Source: Haladaptatus pallidirubidus (lineage in GTDB: Archaea > Halobacteriota > Halobacteria > Halobacteriales > Haladaptataceae). Taken from it: 64,000 bases of DNA. The stretch is taken from contig NZ_CP085301.1 of NCBI RefSeq assembly GCF_020700235.1, forward strand, positions 372,001 to 436,000, read 5' to 3'. How positions within the stretch are numbered: position 1 is the first letter of the stretch; each line of letters begins with the position of its first letter. The translations under genes were made by a program, and so were the position numbers. The notes under the pieces are model-generated. The model had not been told where the DNA came from. It did not search any database and worked only from the letters and a program-made list of their open reading frames with translations. Positions 42,796 through 52,520 of this stretch are shown here, piece by piece.

Positions 42796-44226
42796 CTACT
42801 CGTCCAACGCCTGCCACGAGAGCCGCAGGTTTCGCGCGGCGCTGGCTTGGTCGATGCGCTTTGCCGTCGTCTTCTGCGGTGCGGATTCCAGCGTCTCGGC
42901 GTCCTCGCCCGCAACCGCGTTGAACGCTTCGGCGAGTTGGTCGAGCGTCTCGCGATTCTCGATTTCCGTCGGTTCAGTCATGAGTGCCTCCGAGACGATT
43001 TCGGGCCACTTCGTCGTCGGCGGGTGAACGCCGTAGTCGAGCATCCGTTTCGCTACGTCCGCGGCGTCTTGGTCGCCCGCGCTGGCCACGAATTCGTGGT
43101 GGAACGGGCTAAACGGAACGTCGTACTCGATTTGCGAGGCGAGATAGTTCGCGTTGAGCACGGCCTTCGCGCTAGCGTCCGAGAGTCCTTCGTCGCCGAG
43201 GCGGGCGATGTAGGCGTAGGTTTTGACCAACACGAGCCAATTGCCCGTGAAGCCGTGAACTTTCCCGATGGTTCGGTCGGGGTCGAATCGCTCGTACCGG
43301 TTTTCGACTTTTCTGACTCGCGGTGCGGGCAGGAACTCGGCCAGTTTCTCGCCGACGCCGATTGGACCAGCACCGGGCCCGCCGCCGCCGTGGGGCGTGG
43401 CGAACGTCTTGTGAACGTTGTAGTGCATGATGTCGAAGCCCATGTCGCCGGGGCGGGCGCGTCCGAGGAGGGCGTTCAGGTTCGCGCCGTCGTAGTAGAG
43501 CAGGCCGCCAGCATCGTGAACGGTTTCCGCGATTTCTTCGATGTCGCGCTCGAACAATCCGAGCGTGTTCGGGTTAGTGAGCATGAACAGCGCGGTGCTG
43601 TCGCCGACGGCGGCCGACAGCGCCTCTAAATCGACGCGCCCGTCCTCCGCGCTCGGCAGTTCGACCACGTCGTAGCCGCCGAGTGCGGCGCTAGCGGGGT
43701 TAGTTCCGTGGGCGCTGTCCGGAACGATGATTTCGGTTCGCTGGTCGCCCTCGCCGTTCGCCTCGTGAAAGGCTTTAGCGACGAGGATGCCGGTGAACTC
43801 TCCCGCCGCACCCGCCGGAGGCTGAAGACTGACGGCGTCCATGCCGCCGATTCTGGCGAGGTAATCCTGCAAACCGTGCATGAGTTCGAGGGTTCCCTGC
43901 ACGCTCCCCTCGGAGCGGTCGGGGTGGATACTCGCACCGGGGAGCGCGGCCACGTCCTCGGTGAACTTCGGGTTGTACTTCATCGTACAGGAGCCGAGCG
44001 GGTACGGGCCGCTGTCGATACCGTAGTTCATCTGGCTCAGTCGGGTGTAGTGACGTGCCAGCTCGGGTTCCGACAGGTCGGGGAGTTCGAGACTGTCGCG
44101 GGTCAACTCGTCCGGCAGGGACGAATCAATCTCAACGGCGTTGCCGTCCTTTTCGGAGAGCAGCGGCTCGTACAGGTTGTCTTCCTCGCGTTCCCATTTC
44201 GCTTGCGTGTATTTCACGCGAACCAC
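42796..44226 (-). CDS. gcvPB: Glycine dehydrogenase (decarboxylating) subunit 2
   Basis: A 476-residue PLP subunit of the glycine cleavage P protein. Signatures are GSCTMKYNPKFTEDVAALPG, MHGLQDYLARIGGMDAVSLQ, and the PLP lysine in IMHYNVHKTFATPHGGGGPG with GPIGVGEKLAEFLP. In-frame GTG starts lie at 44226 and 44217; the second would give MKYTQAKW, closer to relatives. It is the last gene of the gcv cluster, 91 bases after gcvPA. The gap holds an AACCACC/GGTGGTT inverted repeat. Confidence 0.95.
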   Translation of the reverse strand: MVRVKYTQAKWEREEDNLYEPLLSEKDGNAVEIDSSLPDELTRDSLELPDLSEPELARHYTRLSQMNYGIDSGPYPLGSCTMKYNPKFTEDVAALPGASIHPDRSEGSVQGTLELMHGLQDYLARIGGMDAVSLQPPAGAAGEFTGILVAKAFHEANGEGDQRTEIIVPDSAHGTNPASAALGGYDVVELPSAEDGRVDLEALSAAVGDSTALFMLTNPNTLGLFERDIEEIAETVHDAGGLLYYDGANLNALLGRARPGDMGFDIMHYNVHKTFATPHGGGGPGAGPIGVGEKLAEFLPAPRVRKVENRYERFDPDRTIGKVHGFTGNWLVLVKTYAYIARLGDEGLSDASAKAVLNANYLASQIEYDVPFSPFHHEFVASAGDQDAADVAKRMLDYGVHPPTTKWPEIVSEALMTEPTEIENRETLDQLAEAFNAVAGEDAETLESAPQKTTAKRIDQASAARNLRLSWQALDE

Positions 44227-44317
44227 CTCGTGAGCGTGAAGCTCGAAAGACGCGTCGTTCGGTGTCTCCGTGAGCGCAGCGATCGGATGCTCGAAGCGAC
44301 AAATTCGCTTCGGTGGT

Positions 44318-45658
44318 TCATCGGGCCACCTCCTGAAACAGCGTGACGAACTCGCCGACGGCGTGTTCGTTCACGTCGGTTACGCACACCTGTACCTCGT
44401 GTTCGCCGACTTCGTGCACCGCGAAACCGCGCTCTTCGAGGTCGGCTACAATTGGCGGTGCGGGTTGGTCGGTATGCGCGACGAACTCGCGGAAGTGGTA
44501 TCGGTCGTGAACCGGTGCCTGAACGCCGCTAATGTCGTCCAGCCGCTCCGCGAGGTCGTCGGCCAGCGTGACGCATTTTTCGGCCAGTTCGACCAGTCCG
44601 GACGAGCCCAGGTAGGCGACGTGAATCGCGGTTCGAAGCGCGACCCACGCCTGATTGGTACAGATGTTTGACGTCGCGCGTTCCCGGCGGATGTGCTGTT
44701 CGCGGGTCTGGAGCGTGAGTGTAAATGCGCGATTTTCGTCCTCGTCCTCGCTGACGCCGACGAGTCTGCCCGGAACCTGCCGGACGAACTCCTCCCGCGT
44801 CGCGAACAGGCCGAGTCCCATCCCGTAACTTGCGGGGAGGCCGAGGGTACCCGAATCGCCGACGACAACGTCGGCACCGACGTTCGCGGGTTTCTGCAGG
44901 AGGGAGAGCGCGACGGGGTCGGAACCGAGGCAGAACAGCGCGTCGCGGTCGTGTGCGAGGTCACCGATTGCCGAGAGATTTTCTTCGATAGTCCCTCTCG
45001 TCGTCGGATTTTCCGCGTACACCATCACCACGTCTTCGTCCATCGATTCTGCGAGGGCGTCAGCATCGACGTTTCCGTCATCGGTGGCGAATTCCTCGAC
45101 GACGAGTCCTGGCCCCTCGGTGTAGTTTTCGAGGACGCTCTTTCGCCCGGAGAGCAGATACTCCGGAACGAGGACTTTGTTGCCGCTGGTTTGACGAACC
45201 CGCGATGCCAGCAGGGCCGACTCGGCCAACGCCGTCGCGTGGTCGTACATCGAAGCGTTGGCAATTTCCAACCCCGTCAGTTCGACCAGCATCGACTGGT
45301 ATTCGAACAGCGCTTGCAGGAATCCCTGCGTGACTTCCGGTTGGTACTGGGTGTACGAGGTCAGAAACTCGGAGCGGTCGGCGATGTGGTCGACCAATGA
45401 TGGGACGTAATGACTGTACTGTCCTCGTCCAAGAAACTCCGTCAGATTTCGGTTTTTCCCCAGGATTCGCTGTAGTTCGCGTCGGGTCGCCTGTTCCGAC
45501 CGTTTTTCGATGCCGAACTCCCCGTCGAATCGAACCGACTCGGGAATGTCGAAGAGAGCTTCGACGCTCTCGACGCCGGCCGCGTCGAGCATCGCCGCTG
45601 TCTCCCCGACCGTGTGCGGTGCGTACGGACTCCCCGTACTCGCGTTGCCTCCGGTCAT
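44318..45658 (-). CDS. gcvPA: Glycine dehydrogenase (decarboxylating) subunit 1
   Basis: A 446-residue N-terminal half of the P protein. Seen are [74 protein letters not shown] and [20 protein letters not shown]. Together with gcvPB it decarboxylates glycine and loads the aminomethyl group on GcvH. It has its own A/T-rich promoter box at 45681-45692 and a 223-base separation from gcvH. Confidence 0.96.
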   Translation of the reverse strand: MTGGNASTGSPYAPHTVGETAAMLDAAGVESVEALFDIPESVRFDGEFGIEKRSEQATRRELQRILGKNRNLTEFLGRGQYSHYVPSLVDHIADRSEFLTSYTQYQPEVTQGFLQALFEYQSMLVELTGLEIANASMYDHATALAESALLASRVRQTSGNKVLVPEYLLSGRKSVLENYTEGPGLVVEEFATDDGNVDADALAESMDEDVVMVYAENPTTRGTIEENLSAIGDLAHDRDALFCLGSDPVALSLLQKPANVGADVVVGDSGTLGLPASYGMGLGLFATREEFVRQVPGRLVGVSEDEDENRAFTLTLQTREQHIRRERATSNICTNQAWVALRTAIHVAYLGSSGLVELAEKCVTLADDLAERLDDISGVQAPVHDRYHFREFVAHTDQPAPPIVADLEERGFAVHEVGEHEVQVCVTDVNEHAVGEFVTLFQEVAR

Positions 45659-45680
45659 TGCCTTCGGCTATGGAGCGCAT

Positions 45681-45692
45681 CCTTTTAATATG
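45681..45692 (-). promoter_or_regulatory. TATA box for gcvPA
   Basis: The minus strand reads CATATTAAAAGG, 23-34 bases before ATG 45658. This suggests that gcvPA-gcvPB can be transcribed separately from gcvT-gcvH. The rest of the 45659-45881 gap contains no gene I can support. Confidence 0.45.
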
Positions 45693-45881
45693 GGAGGAAA
45701 GCGGACGCCAGTGTTGCATAGTCGTGAACAGGTCCGTGGATTTAGCCGGAGAGAAAGCGGAGAAGTATGCACGACGGAACCAAATATTTCCGAAATCACC
45801 TGCTATCGTTCGCCAACCGTTTGTCGGTCGCGGTCGCTGGGAACAGTCGTCGGGAACCAGTGGGAAAACGAGAATCGGTCG

Positions 45882-46265
45882 CTACTCGATTTGGTCCCGG
45901 TACTCGTCCGCGGACAGCAAGTCGTCGAGTTCGCCCTCGTCGTCCACGTCGACTTCGAGCATCCAACCGTCGCCGAACGGGTCTTCGTTGACCAGTTCGG
46001 GCGTGCTCTCGAGGTCGTCGTTGACGGCCGTGACGGTGCCGGAAACCGGCGAGTAGAGGTCAGAGACCGCCTTGATGCTCTCGACCACGCCGAACTCGTC
46101 GCCCTGTGCGAGTTCGTCGCCCTCGCTCGGGAGTTCGACGAACACCACGTCGCCCAGTTCGTCCTGCGCGAAGTCCGAGATGCCGATTTTAGCGGTTCCG
46201 TCGGTCGCGTTGACCCATTCGTGCGATTCAAGATACTTACAGCTTTCAGGTATTTCGAAGCTCAT
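45882..46265 (-). CDS. gcvH: Glycine cleavage system H protein
   Basis: A 127-residue lipoyl carrier. The lipoylated lysine is K65 in [18 protein letters not shown]; the N-terminal [15 protein letters not shown] and [20 protein letters not shown] match the family. It overlaps the end of gcvT by four bases (ATGA), so the two are translationally coupled. Confidence 0.96.
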   Translation of the reverse strand: MSFEIPESCKYLESHEWVNATDGTAKIGISDFAQDELGDVVFVELPSEGDELAQGDEFGVVESIKAVSDLYSPVSGTVTAVNDDLESTPELVNEDPFGDGWMLEVDVDDEGELDDLLSADEYRDQIE

Positions 46266-47359
46266 TGTTTGTCCTTCAGGAATGGCGTGCTCTCAATCTT
46301 TGCTTTCTTCGACCGCCCGCGCACCATCACGCGGATGACGGTTCCGGGATCCGCATAGTCGGTCGGGACGTAGCCCAAGCCGATGGGTTCGGAAAGCGTG
46401 GGACTCATCGTCCCGCTGGTGACCGTCCCGATGATGGTGTCGTCCGTGTTGGTTATGTCGTAGCCGTGGCGAGGAACGCCTCGGTCGATGAGTCGAAAGC
46501 CGACGAACGTCTCCTCGACGCCTTCTTCTTTCACCTGTTCGAGCGCGTCGCGTCCCACGAACTCCGTATCGAGTTTCACCGTGAAACTTACTTTGGCCTC
46601 GTAGGGGTTTCGCGGGTCGTTTTCGTGGTTGAAATCCTGCCCGGACAGCAAGAATCCCATCTCCGTGCGGAGCGTGTCGCGCGACCCGAGTCCGCAGGGC
46701 TGACAGTCGAACGCGTCCCAGACGGTTTCAGCCTCGTCCCACGGGCAGATGAGTTCGAAACCGTCTTCTCCCGTGTAACCGGTGCGCGCGACCCAGCATC
46801 GCACGCCTGCGACGGTTGCGTACATCGCCTCGAACTTCGAGAGGTCGGCGACGGATTCCTCCATCACCTCCCCGACGGAGTTGGCGGCGTCCGGGCCTTG
46901 CACGGCGTACATGGCGTAATCGTCGGTTGCGTTGCGGATTTCCGCATCGAGTTCCCACTCGTTTCGGAATCGCTTCCACCGGTCGTGCATCTGCTCGTCG
47001 TGACCTGCGTTCGGGACGAACAGGTAGTCCGACTCGTCGTCCTCTGGGAGGCGGTAAACGACCGTGTCGTCGATGATGATTCCGTCCTCGTCGGTAATCA
47101 TCGAGTACTGGGAATCGCCCGCGGACAACTGCGTTACGTCGTTCGTCGTCAGTCGCTGCATGAGCTGTTCGGCATCCGGCCCGCTGACTTCTATTTCTCC
47201 CATATGGGAGACGTCGAAGATGCCGACGGATTCACGAACGCTCAGGTGTTCTTCTTTTATCGAATCGAACTCGACAGGCATGTCCCACCCGCCAAATTCG
47301 GTAAACGTCGCGCCCCGCTCATCGTGGTGGTCGCGCAACGGCGGTTTCCGAAGGGGCAT
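46262..47359 (-). CDS. gcvT: Glycine cleavage system T protein (aminomethyltransferase)
   Basis: A 365-residue enzyme that releases ammonia and transfers the methylene group from GcvH to tetrahydrofolate. The start [55 protein letters not shown] and [20 protein letters not shown] with [16 protein letters not shown] are all family landmarks. It is the first gene of the gcv cluster and feeds the folate pool used by glyA and folD. Confidence 0.96.
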   Translation of the reverse strand: MPLRKPPLRDHHDERGATFTEFGGWDMPVEFDSIKEEHLSVRESVGIFDVSHMGEIEVSGPDAEQLMQRLTTNDVTQLSAGDSQYSMITDEDGIIIDDTVVYRLPEDDESDYLFVPNAGHDEQMHDRWKRFRNEWELDAEIRNATDDYAMYAVQGPDAANSVGEVMEESVADLSKFEAMYATVAGVRCWVARTGYTGEDGFELICPWDEAETVWDAFDCQPCGLGSRDTLRTEMGFLLSGQDFNHENDPRNPYEAKVSFTVKLDTEFVGRDALEQVKEEGVEETFVGFRLIDRGVPRHGYDITNTDDTIIGTVTSGTMSPTLSEPIGLGYVPTDYADPGTVIRVMVRGRSKKAKIESTPFLKDKQ

Positions 47360-47446
47360 ACTTGAACTGTCGAAGCGAGGTAAGTAATGTTTTGTTTTCT
47401 CTGTCGCGAGATGGCGGTTCTTTCAGTTGGTCGAGCGTCGGTCGAA

Positions 47447-47614
47447 CTACGCTGGTTCGACGACGATTTGTCCGTCGCGTTTCTTGAAGACGAGTCGGTC
47501 GCCCTCCTCGATTTCGACTCCCTCGTCTGCGAACTCCTCCCGAACGGCTTTGATGAGGCTGATTCGCCAGCGCTGGGTAACGGTCGTCGTGCCGAGAATC
47601 TGCTCGGAAGACAT
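47447..47614 (-). CDS. AbrB/SpoVT-type DNA-binding protein
   Basis: 55 residues: TTTVTQRWRISLIKAVREEF, ADEGVEIEEGDRLVFKKRDG, then QIVVEPA. The swapped-hairpin AbrB pattern, an R-I-S-L beta strand followed by an EEGDRL loop and closing strands, is clear. It may act as a regulator or an antitoxin; no toxin gene is adjacent, so regulator is more likely. Start ATG 47614. It lies between gcvT and the divergent gene at 47678. Confidence 0.7.
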   Translation of the reverse strand: MSSEQILGTTTVTQRWRISLIKAVREEFADEGVEIEEGDRLVFKKRDGQIVVEPA

Positions 47615-47677
47615 CGCCTACCCCAATGTAATCGGTACTGTTATGGATTTGTAGCTATATCGACGTAATAGTCATAA

Positions 47678-48130
47678 ATGACTATTTCGACGACGGAGTT
47701 CGTCCGCCGACTCCACGAACACGGTTCCGAATCGATTCTCGTTCGCGGTCGGCGCGCGCCGACCGGAACTATCGACGATACCGCGACGCTCGACCCGGGC
47801 ACCGTCGCCGCACTGTACGGCGACCATCTGCGCCTCCCACTGTACGTTACGGTGCCGACGACGGATGGACGAAAACAGCGTCAGTTCAGTACGTCTTCGT
47901 TCGCGGACGCCATCGAGGGAGCAGAACGGATGCTCACGGACCACGCACCAGACAATGTGTGGATTCGAAACCACGCACAGCTCGTTGGGGCGCTCGCCCC
48001 CGTCACGGTCGGGTTACTGGAAGCACGATTGGCACGAATTGCAACCGACATCGATGCGACACTCGTAACGTGGACGGAAACCTCGACACCCGCGAACGAC
48101 AGGCTTTACGACTCCGTCGTTGAGCCGTGA
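47678..48130 (+). CDS. Hypothetical haloarchaeal protein
   Basis: A 150-residue protein (TTEFVRRLHEHGSESILVRG, LPLYVTVPTTDGRKQRQFST, WIRNHAQLVGALAPVTVGLL). Alpha/beta composition, no membrane segment and no recognised domain. Its 3' end overlaps the tentative minus-strand gene at 48106-48282 by 25 bases. Confidence 0.6.
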   Translation: MTISTTEFVRRLHEHGSESILVRGRRAPTGTIDDTATLDPGTVAALYGDHLRLPLYVTVPTTDGRKQRQFSTSSFADAIEGAERMLTDHAPDNVWIRNHAQLVGALAPVTVGLLEARLARIATDIDATLVTWTETSTPANDRLYDSVVEP

Positions 48131-48282
48131 ACGCGTGCGAGTAGAGCGGACGGTTCGACCGCGACATCCGTACTTTCACACGCCGGGCACTGCACGACGA
48201 GCGACCAGTCGAGCGGTTCGATGTCGCCCGCGACGCGGGCGGCGATGTCGAAAAAGCAAAACGAACGAATCAGAATGTCCAC
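48106..48282 (-). CDS. Tentative small CxxC protein
   Basis: A GTG at 48282 opens 58 codons (FDIAARVAGDIEPLDWSLVV, QCPACESTDVAVEPSALLAR) with halophile-like composition and a CPACES motif. There is only one CxxC pair and the first ten residues are unlike the rest, so the true N terminus may be missing. It overlaps the end of the convergent gene at 47678-48130. The remaining 48283-48394 stretch holds nothing clear. Confidence 0.35.
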   Translation of the reverse strand: MDILIRSFCFFDIAARVAGDIEPLDWSLVVQCPACESTDVAVEPSALLARVHGSTTES

Positions 48283-48394
48283 AGTTTCTGCAAGTCATTG
48301 GTAGTCAGGCCAACTGGTGTATTCGCGTTGTCGGCCGATTCGAACTGGTTCCGTTTCGGTATTTGAACGTTCGGTTCAGTCGTTTTGGGTGCGC

Positions 48395-50059
48395 TCAGTC
48401 GTTGCTGGAAGACAAACCGTACTCGTCCGCGCGTACGCGCCAAAACTCCGTGTAGCCTTCTTTTTCCGGGTTCTCCCGAGCCGTACTCTCACCGCTGTCA
48501 ACGCGGTCGAGTTTGAGGTCGACTTCCTCCAGCAGTCGCTCGCCCACGTCGTCGCTGACGACGCCGGAGCGCATCGCGTCCATGATGGCACTTTTTTCCT
48601 CTTTCAGGACGCGACGCTCCCCGACGAGGAGTTCCTCCCGACGGAGGTCGGGGTTGTTCATCAGTAGTTGGGAAATCGCGGCGTTCAAGTCGTCCTTTTC
48701 GCGTTCGTACTCACCGCGGAAATCCTCGTACACTCCGCCGGGGAGTTCGCCCTTGTCGTGCAGTCGCTCCGCGGCGTTCAGTGCCGAATCCACCGCGCGC
48801 GCACGACCGAGAAGGAGTTCGTACAGTTCCTTGGATTCGCTCCGGGTGACGACGCCGAGTCGGTCGAGCAATCGGCCCATGGTTAGCCCCTGAACGACGA
48901 GGCTGAACGCCGCGACGCCGAACACCATAGAGCGCAGTTCGGTAACGCGCGGGAAGTCCGGGGGAAGACCGAGCACGAGCGCGATTGGAATCGAGGCGTG
49001 AAGCCCGCCCCAGACCATCACGTGTTGATACGAGAACGGCACGGTTCGGTTGCTGTAGCGGTTGACGAGACCGGTAATCGGGTAGACGACGAGCGCGCGA
49101 ACCGCCAGCGTCAGCGCGATGGCGATGCAGATTATCTGCCAGTTGTCGAGCATCTGCGCGATAGGAGTTTTCGCGCCGATGAGAACGAAGATGAGCGTGT
49201 TGACGAGGAAGGCCGCCGTCTCCCACGTGTTGAAGACGGATATCTTCGTCTGCGGACTCATCGCGTACTCCGCGCCGCGGTTGCCGATGAAGAGACCCGC
49301 GGTGACGGTGGCGATAACGCCGCTGACGTGCAGGTAATGTTCGGCCAACAAGAAACTGCCGTAGGCGAGGATGAGCGTGAGAACGATTTCGGTCATATGC
49401 TCGTCCAGATTGACCATGATGCGGTAGATGAGATACCCCGAGGCGAGACCGACGAGCAATCCGCCGAGACTGGCGGTGACGATTTCGATACCCGCGTCTG
49501 CGATGACGGTCGGCGAGATGCTTTCGGAATTGGTCACCAGCACGAACAGCGTCGAGAAGATAACGACGCCGACGCCGTCGTTGAGCAGGCTTTCACCCTC
49601 GACCAATACGGACAATCGCTCCGGCGCGCCGAGTTCCTCGAACAAGGCGAGAACCGAAACCGGGTCGGTCGGGAGAATCATCGAGGCGAGCAACAGGGAG
49701 AGTAACAGGGAATAGCCGAAGGCGTAGCTTCCGACCCATCCCAGAACGACAACGGAGAGAACCAGGCCCGGAACTGCGAGCGCCAACACGGGGACGATGT
49801 TCTCACGAAAGCGTCCCAAGTCGGTCGTCGCCGCCCCTTCGAACAGAAGTGGCGGAAGGAGAACGAGTAAGATGAGGTCGTGCGAAAGAACGATGTCGAT
49901 ATCGAGGCCGAGTATCGATACGCCGAGTCCGGCGAGAAGCAGGGCGATGGTGTACGGAAACCGCCCGACTTTGGCGACGAAGACGCCGACGCCGCCCGCG
50001 ATGATGAAAACCGCCAACAAGTCGATGAGACCCGACTCGATTCCCGATGGTGCGACCAT
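48395..50059 (-). CDS. Na+/H+ antiporter of the NhaP/CPA1 type
   Basis: 554 residues. Twelve or so membrane segments occupy residues 1-400, with the transport motif VEGESLLNDGVGVVIFSTLF (ND pair), DPVSVLALFEELGAPERLSV and MVWGGLHASIPIALVLGL. The C-terminal 150 residues form a charged cytosolic regulatory region. It exchanges protons for Na+ (perhaps K+), important in a halophile. The start at ATG 50059 is favoured because the upstream frame overlaps the promoter; TTTAATACTTAATTAC is at the right spacing. Confidence 0.92.
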   Translation of the reverse strand: MVAPSGIESGLIDLLAVFIIAGGVGVFVAKVGRFPYTIALLLAGLGVSILGLDIDIVLSHDLILLVLLPPLLFEGAATTDLGRFRENIVPVLALAVPGLVLSVVVLGWVGSYAFGYSLLLSLLLASMILPTDPVSVLALFEELGAPERLSVLVEGESLLNDGVGVVIFSTLFVLVTNSESISPTVIADAGIEIVTASLGGLLVGLASGYLIYRIMVNLDEHMTEIVLTLILAYGSFLLAEHYLHVSGVIATVTAGLFIGNRGAEYAMSPQTKISVFNTWETAAFLVNTLIFVLIGAKTPIAQMLDNWQIICIAIALTLAVRALVVYPITGLVNRYSNRTVPFSYQHVMVWGGLHASIPIALVLGLPPDFPRVTELRSMVFGVAAFSLVVQGLTMGRLLDRLGVVTRSESKELYELLLGRARAVDSALNAAERLHDKGELPGGVYEDFRGEYEREKDDLNAAISQLLMNNPDLRREELLVGERRVLKEEKSAIMDAMRSGVVSDDVGERLLEEVDLKLDRVDSGESTARENPEKEGYTEFWRVRADEYGLSSSND

Positions 50060-50222
50060 GGCAGTTGGTTTGCACGGTGCGTAATTAAGTATTAAAGCCG
50101 AATCACCGACAGTCGGATGTCCTCCGGTCAGGGATGTCATGAAACCGGAGCCGTATCGTAAAAAATGGTTGCCACTCGTTGGACGATAGAACGAAAAAGA
50201 AAGGAACAATCGAAACGGGTGC

Positions 50223-51797
50223 TTACTGGTACTCCGTGATGGTCAGGTCGTAGCTCCCCGAACCGCTGTAGGAGTCCACGTCGATCTGGAGCGCGGTCGA
50301 GGTGTCCGGATTGTCGATGGTGATGGATTCCTGACTGTTGGTGCTCGTGGATGCGTAGTCGTAGTTGCTCGGACTCGCGTTGGTCGTCGTGCCTTCGTTG
50401 ACGTAGAGGTCGAAGTCGGCGCTGGACGGGCCGTCGAGCTCGACGACAATCTGACTTGGACTGCTGTACTCCCAGTTCCACGAGTAGTCGTCGTAGTCGG
50501 CGTAGCTCGACAGCGAGCCGCTGACCGTTTCGGTCGTGGAGCCGTCACCGGGGTCGTCGCCACCGCCACCGCCGTCACCGGGCTGCGTGGTAACCGCGTT
50601 GTAGGCGTCAACCTGTCCCGCACCCTGCTTGTCCGACGAAAGACCGATGTCTTTCGCCGTGGCCTTCAGGTGGCTCTGAAGTTCGTTGTTCGAGAGGCTC
50701 GACCACTGTGCGAGGGCCAGACCGGCGACACCGGATGCGACTGGCGTCGCCATCGAGGTACCCGAGAGTTTCTCGTAACTTCCGCGGGCTTCCGTCGTCG
50801 TAGAGAGAACGTCTACACCGGGTGCGGCGAGGTCGATGTCGCCGTACTGGGAGAACGATGCGAGGTTCTCGTTGCTGTCCACGGCGGAGATGGCCATACA
50901 TTCCTCGTAGGCCGCCGGGTAGGAGACGCTGCCAGTTCCGTTGTTACCCGCGGCACAGATGATGAGCGACCCTTGGTTGTTCGCGTACGACACGGCGTTT
51001 TTCATCGTGCTGTTGTATCCGCCACCACCGAGGGACATGTTGATGATGTCCGCACCTTGGTCTGCGGCCCACTCGATAGCGTCCGCGATATCGGACGTGG
51101 AACCGCTCCCGCCCTCGTCGAGCGCGCGGCCGTTGATGAGCGAGGAGTTACTCTGTCCGGCGACACCGGCGCCGTTGTCGATGACGGCGGACGCACAGCC
51201 GGAAACGTGGGTACCGTGGTACTCGTCGCTCGGTGCGTCCGGGTACGGGTCGGAGTCGTCGTCGGCGAAGTCGTAGCCGGGGTTAGATTTGTAGTTCGCG
51301 GCGAGGTCGGGATGGTCGTACTGTGCACCCGTGTCCACGACTGCGATGGTCACGTCGGAAGAACCGAGCGTCGTGTCCCACGCTCGGTCGGAACCGACCT
51401 GTTGTGGCGCGTACTGGTCGCCGAACTGCGGGTCGTTCGGCGTCAGTTGCGTCGAGAGCGTCTCGTTTTTCTCGGCGTACTTGATGCCGTCGCGCTTCTC
51501 GATAGCACTGATGAAGTTCTCGCGAGCAGTCTCGTTGCCGGGAACTTTTACCGCGACGTATCGAAGCTCGTCGTTTTTGTGAACTATTTCCGCATTGCCC
51601 ATCGTGTATTGGGCAACTTTCTGTTCGATGTCCCCTTCACCGGCAGAGACGCCGACCAGCACTTCGTCCTTCTTCGGTCCTGGTTCGCGACCTGGCGTCG
51701 CCGCAGTAACCCCACCAAGGGCTGCAGCAGCACCGACTGCACCGGTCGTTTTCAGGAATGTCCGCCTGTCAAATCGAGATGTGTTGTCGTCTGCCAT
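50223..51797 (-). CDS. Halolysin-type subtilisin-like serine protease
   Basis: 524 residues. A Tat signal (RRTFLKTTGAVGAAAALGG, residues 11-29) and an I9-type propeptide (about 40-118) precede the catalytic domain with D155 (VVDTGAQYDH), H197 (YHGTHVSG), oxyanion N285 and S348 (SGTSMATPVASGVAG). A Gly/Asp linker joins a C-terminal pre-peptidase or jelly-roll-like domain (QIVVELDGPSSADFDLYVNE) to the end. It is secreted folded and likely activated by removal of the propeptide. All key residues are present. Confidence 0.96.
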   Translation of the reverse strand: MADDNTSRFDRRTFLKTTGAVGAAAALGGVTAATPGREPGPKKDEVLVGVSAGEGDIEQKVAQYTMGNAEIVHKNDELRYVAVKVPGNETARENFISAIEKRDGIKYAEKNETLSTQLTPNDPQFGDQYAPQQVGSDRAWDTTLGSSDVTIAVVDTGAQYDHPDLAANYKSNPGYDFADDDSDPYPDAPSDEYHGTHVSGCASAVIDNGAGVAGQSNSSLINGRALDEGGSGSTSDIADAIEWAADQGADIINMSLGGGGYNSTMKNAVSYANNQGSLIICAAGNNGTGSVSYPAAYEECMAISAVDSNENLASFSQYGDIDLAAPGVDVLSTTTEARGSYEKLSGTSMATPVASGVAGLALAQWSSLSNNELQSHLKATAKDIGLSSDKQGAGQVDAYNAVTTQPGDGGGGGDDPGDGSTTETVSGSLSSYADYDDYSWNWEYSSPSQIVVELDGPSSADFDLYVNEGTTTNASPSNYDYASTSTNSQESITIDNPDTSTALQIDVDSYSGSGSYDLTITEYQ

Positions 51798-52023
51798 ACA
51801 GCACGCTAACAAACCCCTCTATTATATTTAAATTTTATCTATTCGATTAAGAAATATGTAAGAGTAGACCAATAAATGAAGATTGGGAGATAAGGAACTA
51901 ACTGATACCCACGTCAAGTGACAATGGCATACATCAAACATGCAACAATCTGCGGCGTTCTAAACGGCTTCGACGGCGAGGAGAATCGCCACGGCTTTGT
52001 CCGGGTATCCACTAGTCCGGCAC

Positions 52024-52488
52024 ATGACTGGCGGCTTGCGGTCGGTACTCGGCGGAACGAGTGACGACGACGACACGACCGTCGCGCTGTTCGTCGATGG
52101 CCCGAACGTGCTCCGCGACGAGTTTGACGTGGATTTGGACGACGTTCGAACGGCAGGACGAAAACTCGGTCAACTCGTCGTTTCCCGACTCTACCTCGAC
52201 GAGCACGCGACTCCCGGACTGATTCAGGCGGCGGAAGCGCGCGGGTTCGAAGTCGTGATAACGAGCGGCGACGTGGACGTAAAACTCGCCATCGACGCGA
52301 CCGAACTCGCACTGGACGAGCGCGTGGACGCGCTCGCCATCGCGTCGAGGGATACGGATTTCAAACCGGTGCTGGAGAAAGCGGCCCGAAACGGCATCCG
52401 GACGGTGGCCATCGCGCCGGGCGAGTACGGGCGCTCGGACGCGCTCCAAAACGCCGCCCACGACGCGTTCGTCATCGAAGAAGAGTAG
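52024..52488 (+). CDS. NYN-domain (LabA/DUF88-type) ribonuclease
   Basis: 154 residues. A PIN-like NYN fold is indicated by TTVALFVDGPNVLRDEFDVD (first catalytic Asp), VVITSGDVDVKLAIDATELA and DALAIASRDTDFKPVLEKAA with conserved acidic residues. Such proteins cleave RNA using Mg2+. The start ATG 52024 is preferred since homology begins there. It is followed after 32 bases by the TatD-like gene. Confidence 0.87.
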   Translation: MTGGLRSVLGGTSDDDDTTVALFVDGPNVLRDEFDVDLDDVRTAGRKLGQLVVSRLYLDEHATPGLIQAAEARGFEVVITSGDVDVKLAIDATELALDERVDALAIASRDTDFKPVLEKAARNGIRTVAIAPGEYGRSDALQNAAHDAFVIEEE

Positions 52489-52520
52489 GCGTTTTTTCCT
52501 CGGAGCGTGAGGGGTCAGGC

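Noticed and set aside
47360..47446. Glycine riboswitch upstream of gcvT
   Set aside because: The gap is under 90 bases and shows no tandem aptamer structure or conserved core.
47447..47614. AbrB-like protein as antitoxin of a toxin-antitoxin pair
   Set aside because: Neither neighbour (gcvT, the 47678 gene) resembles a PIN or MazF toxin.
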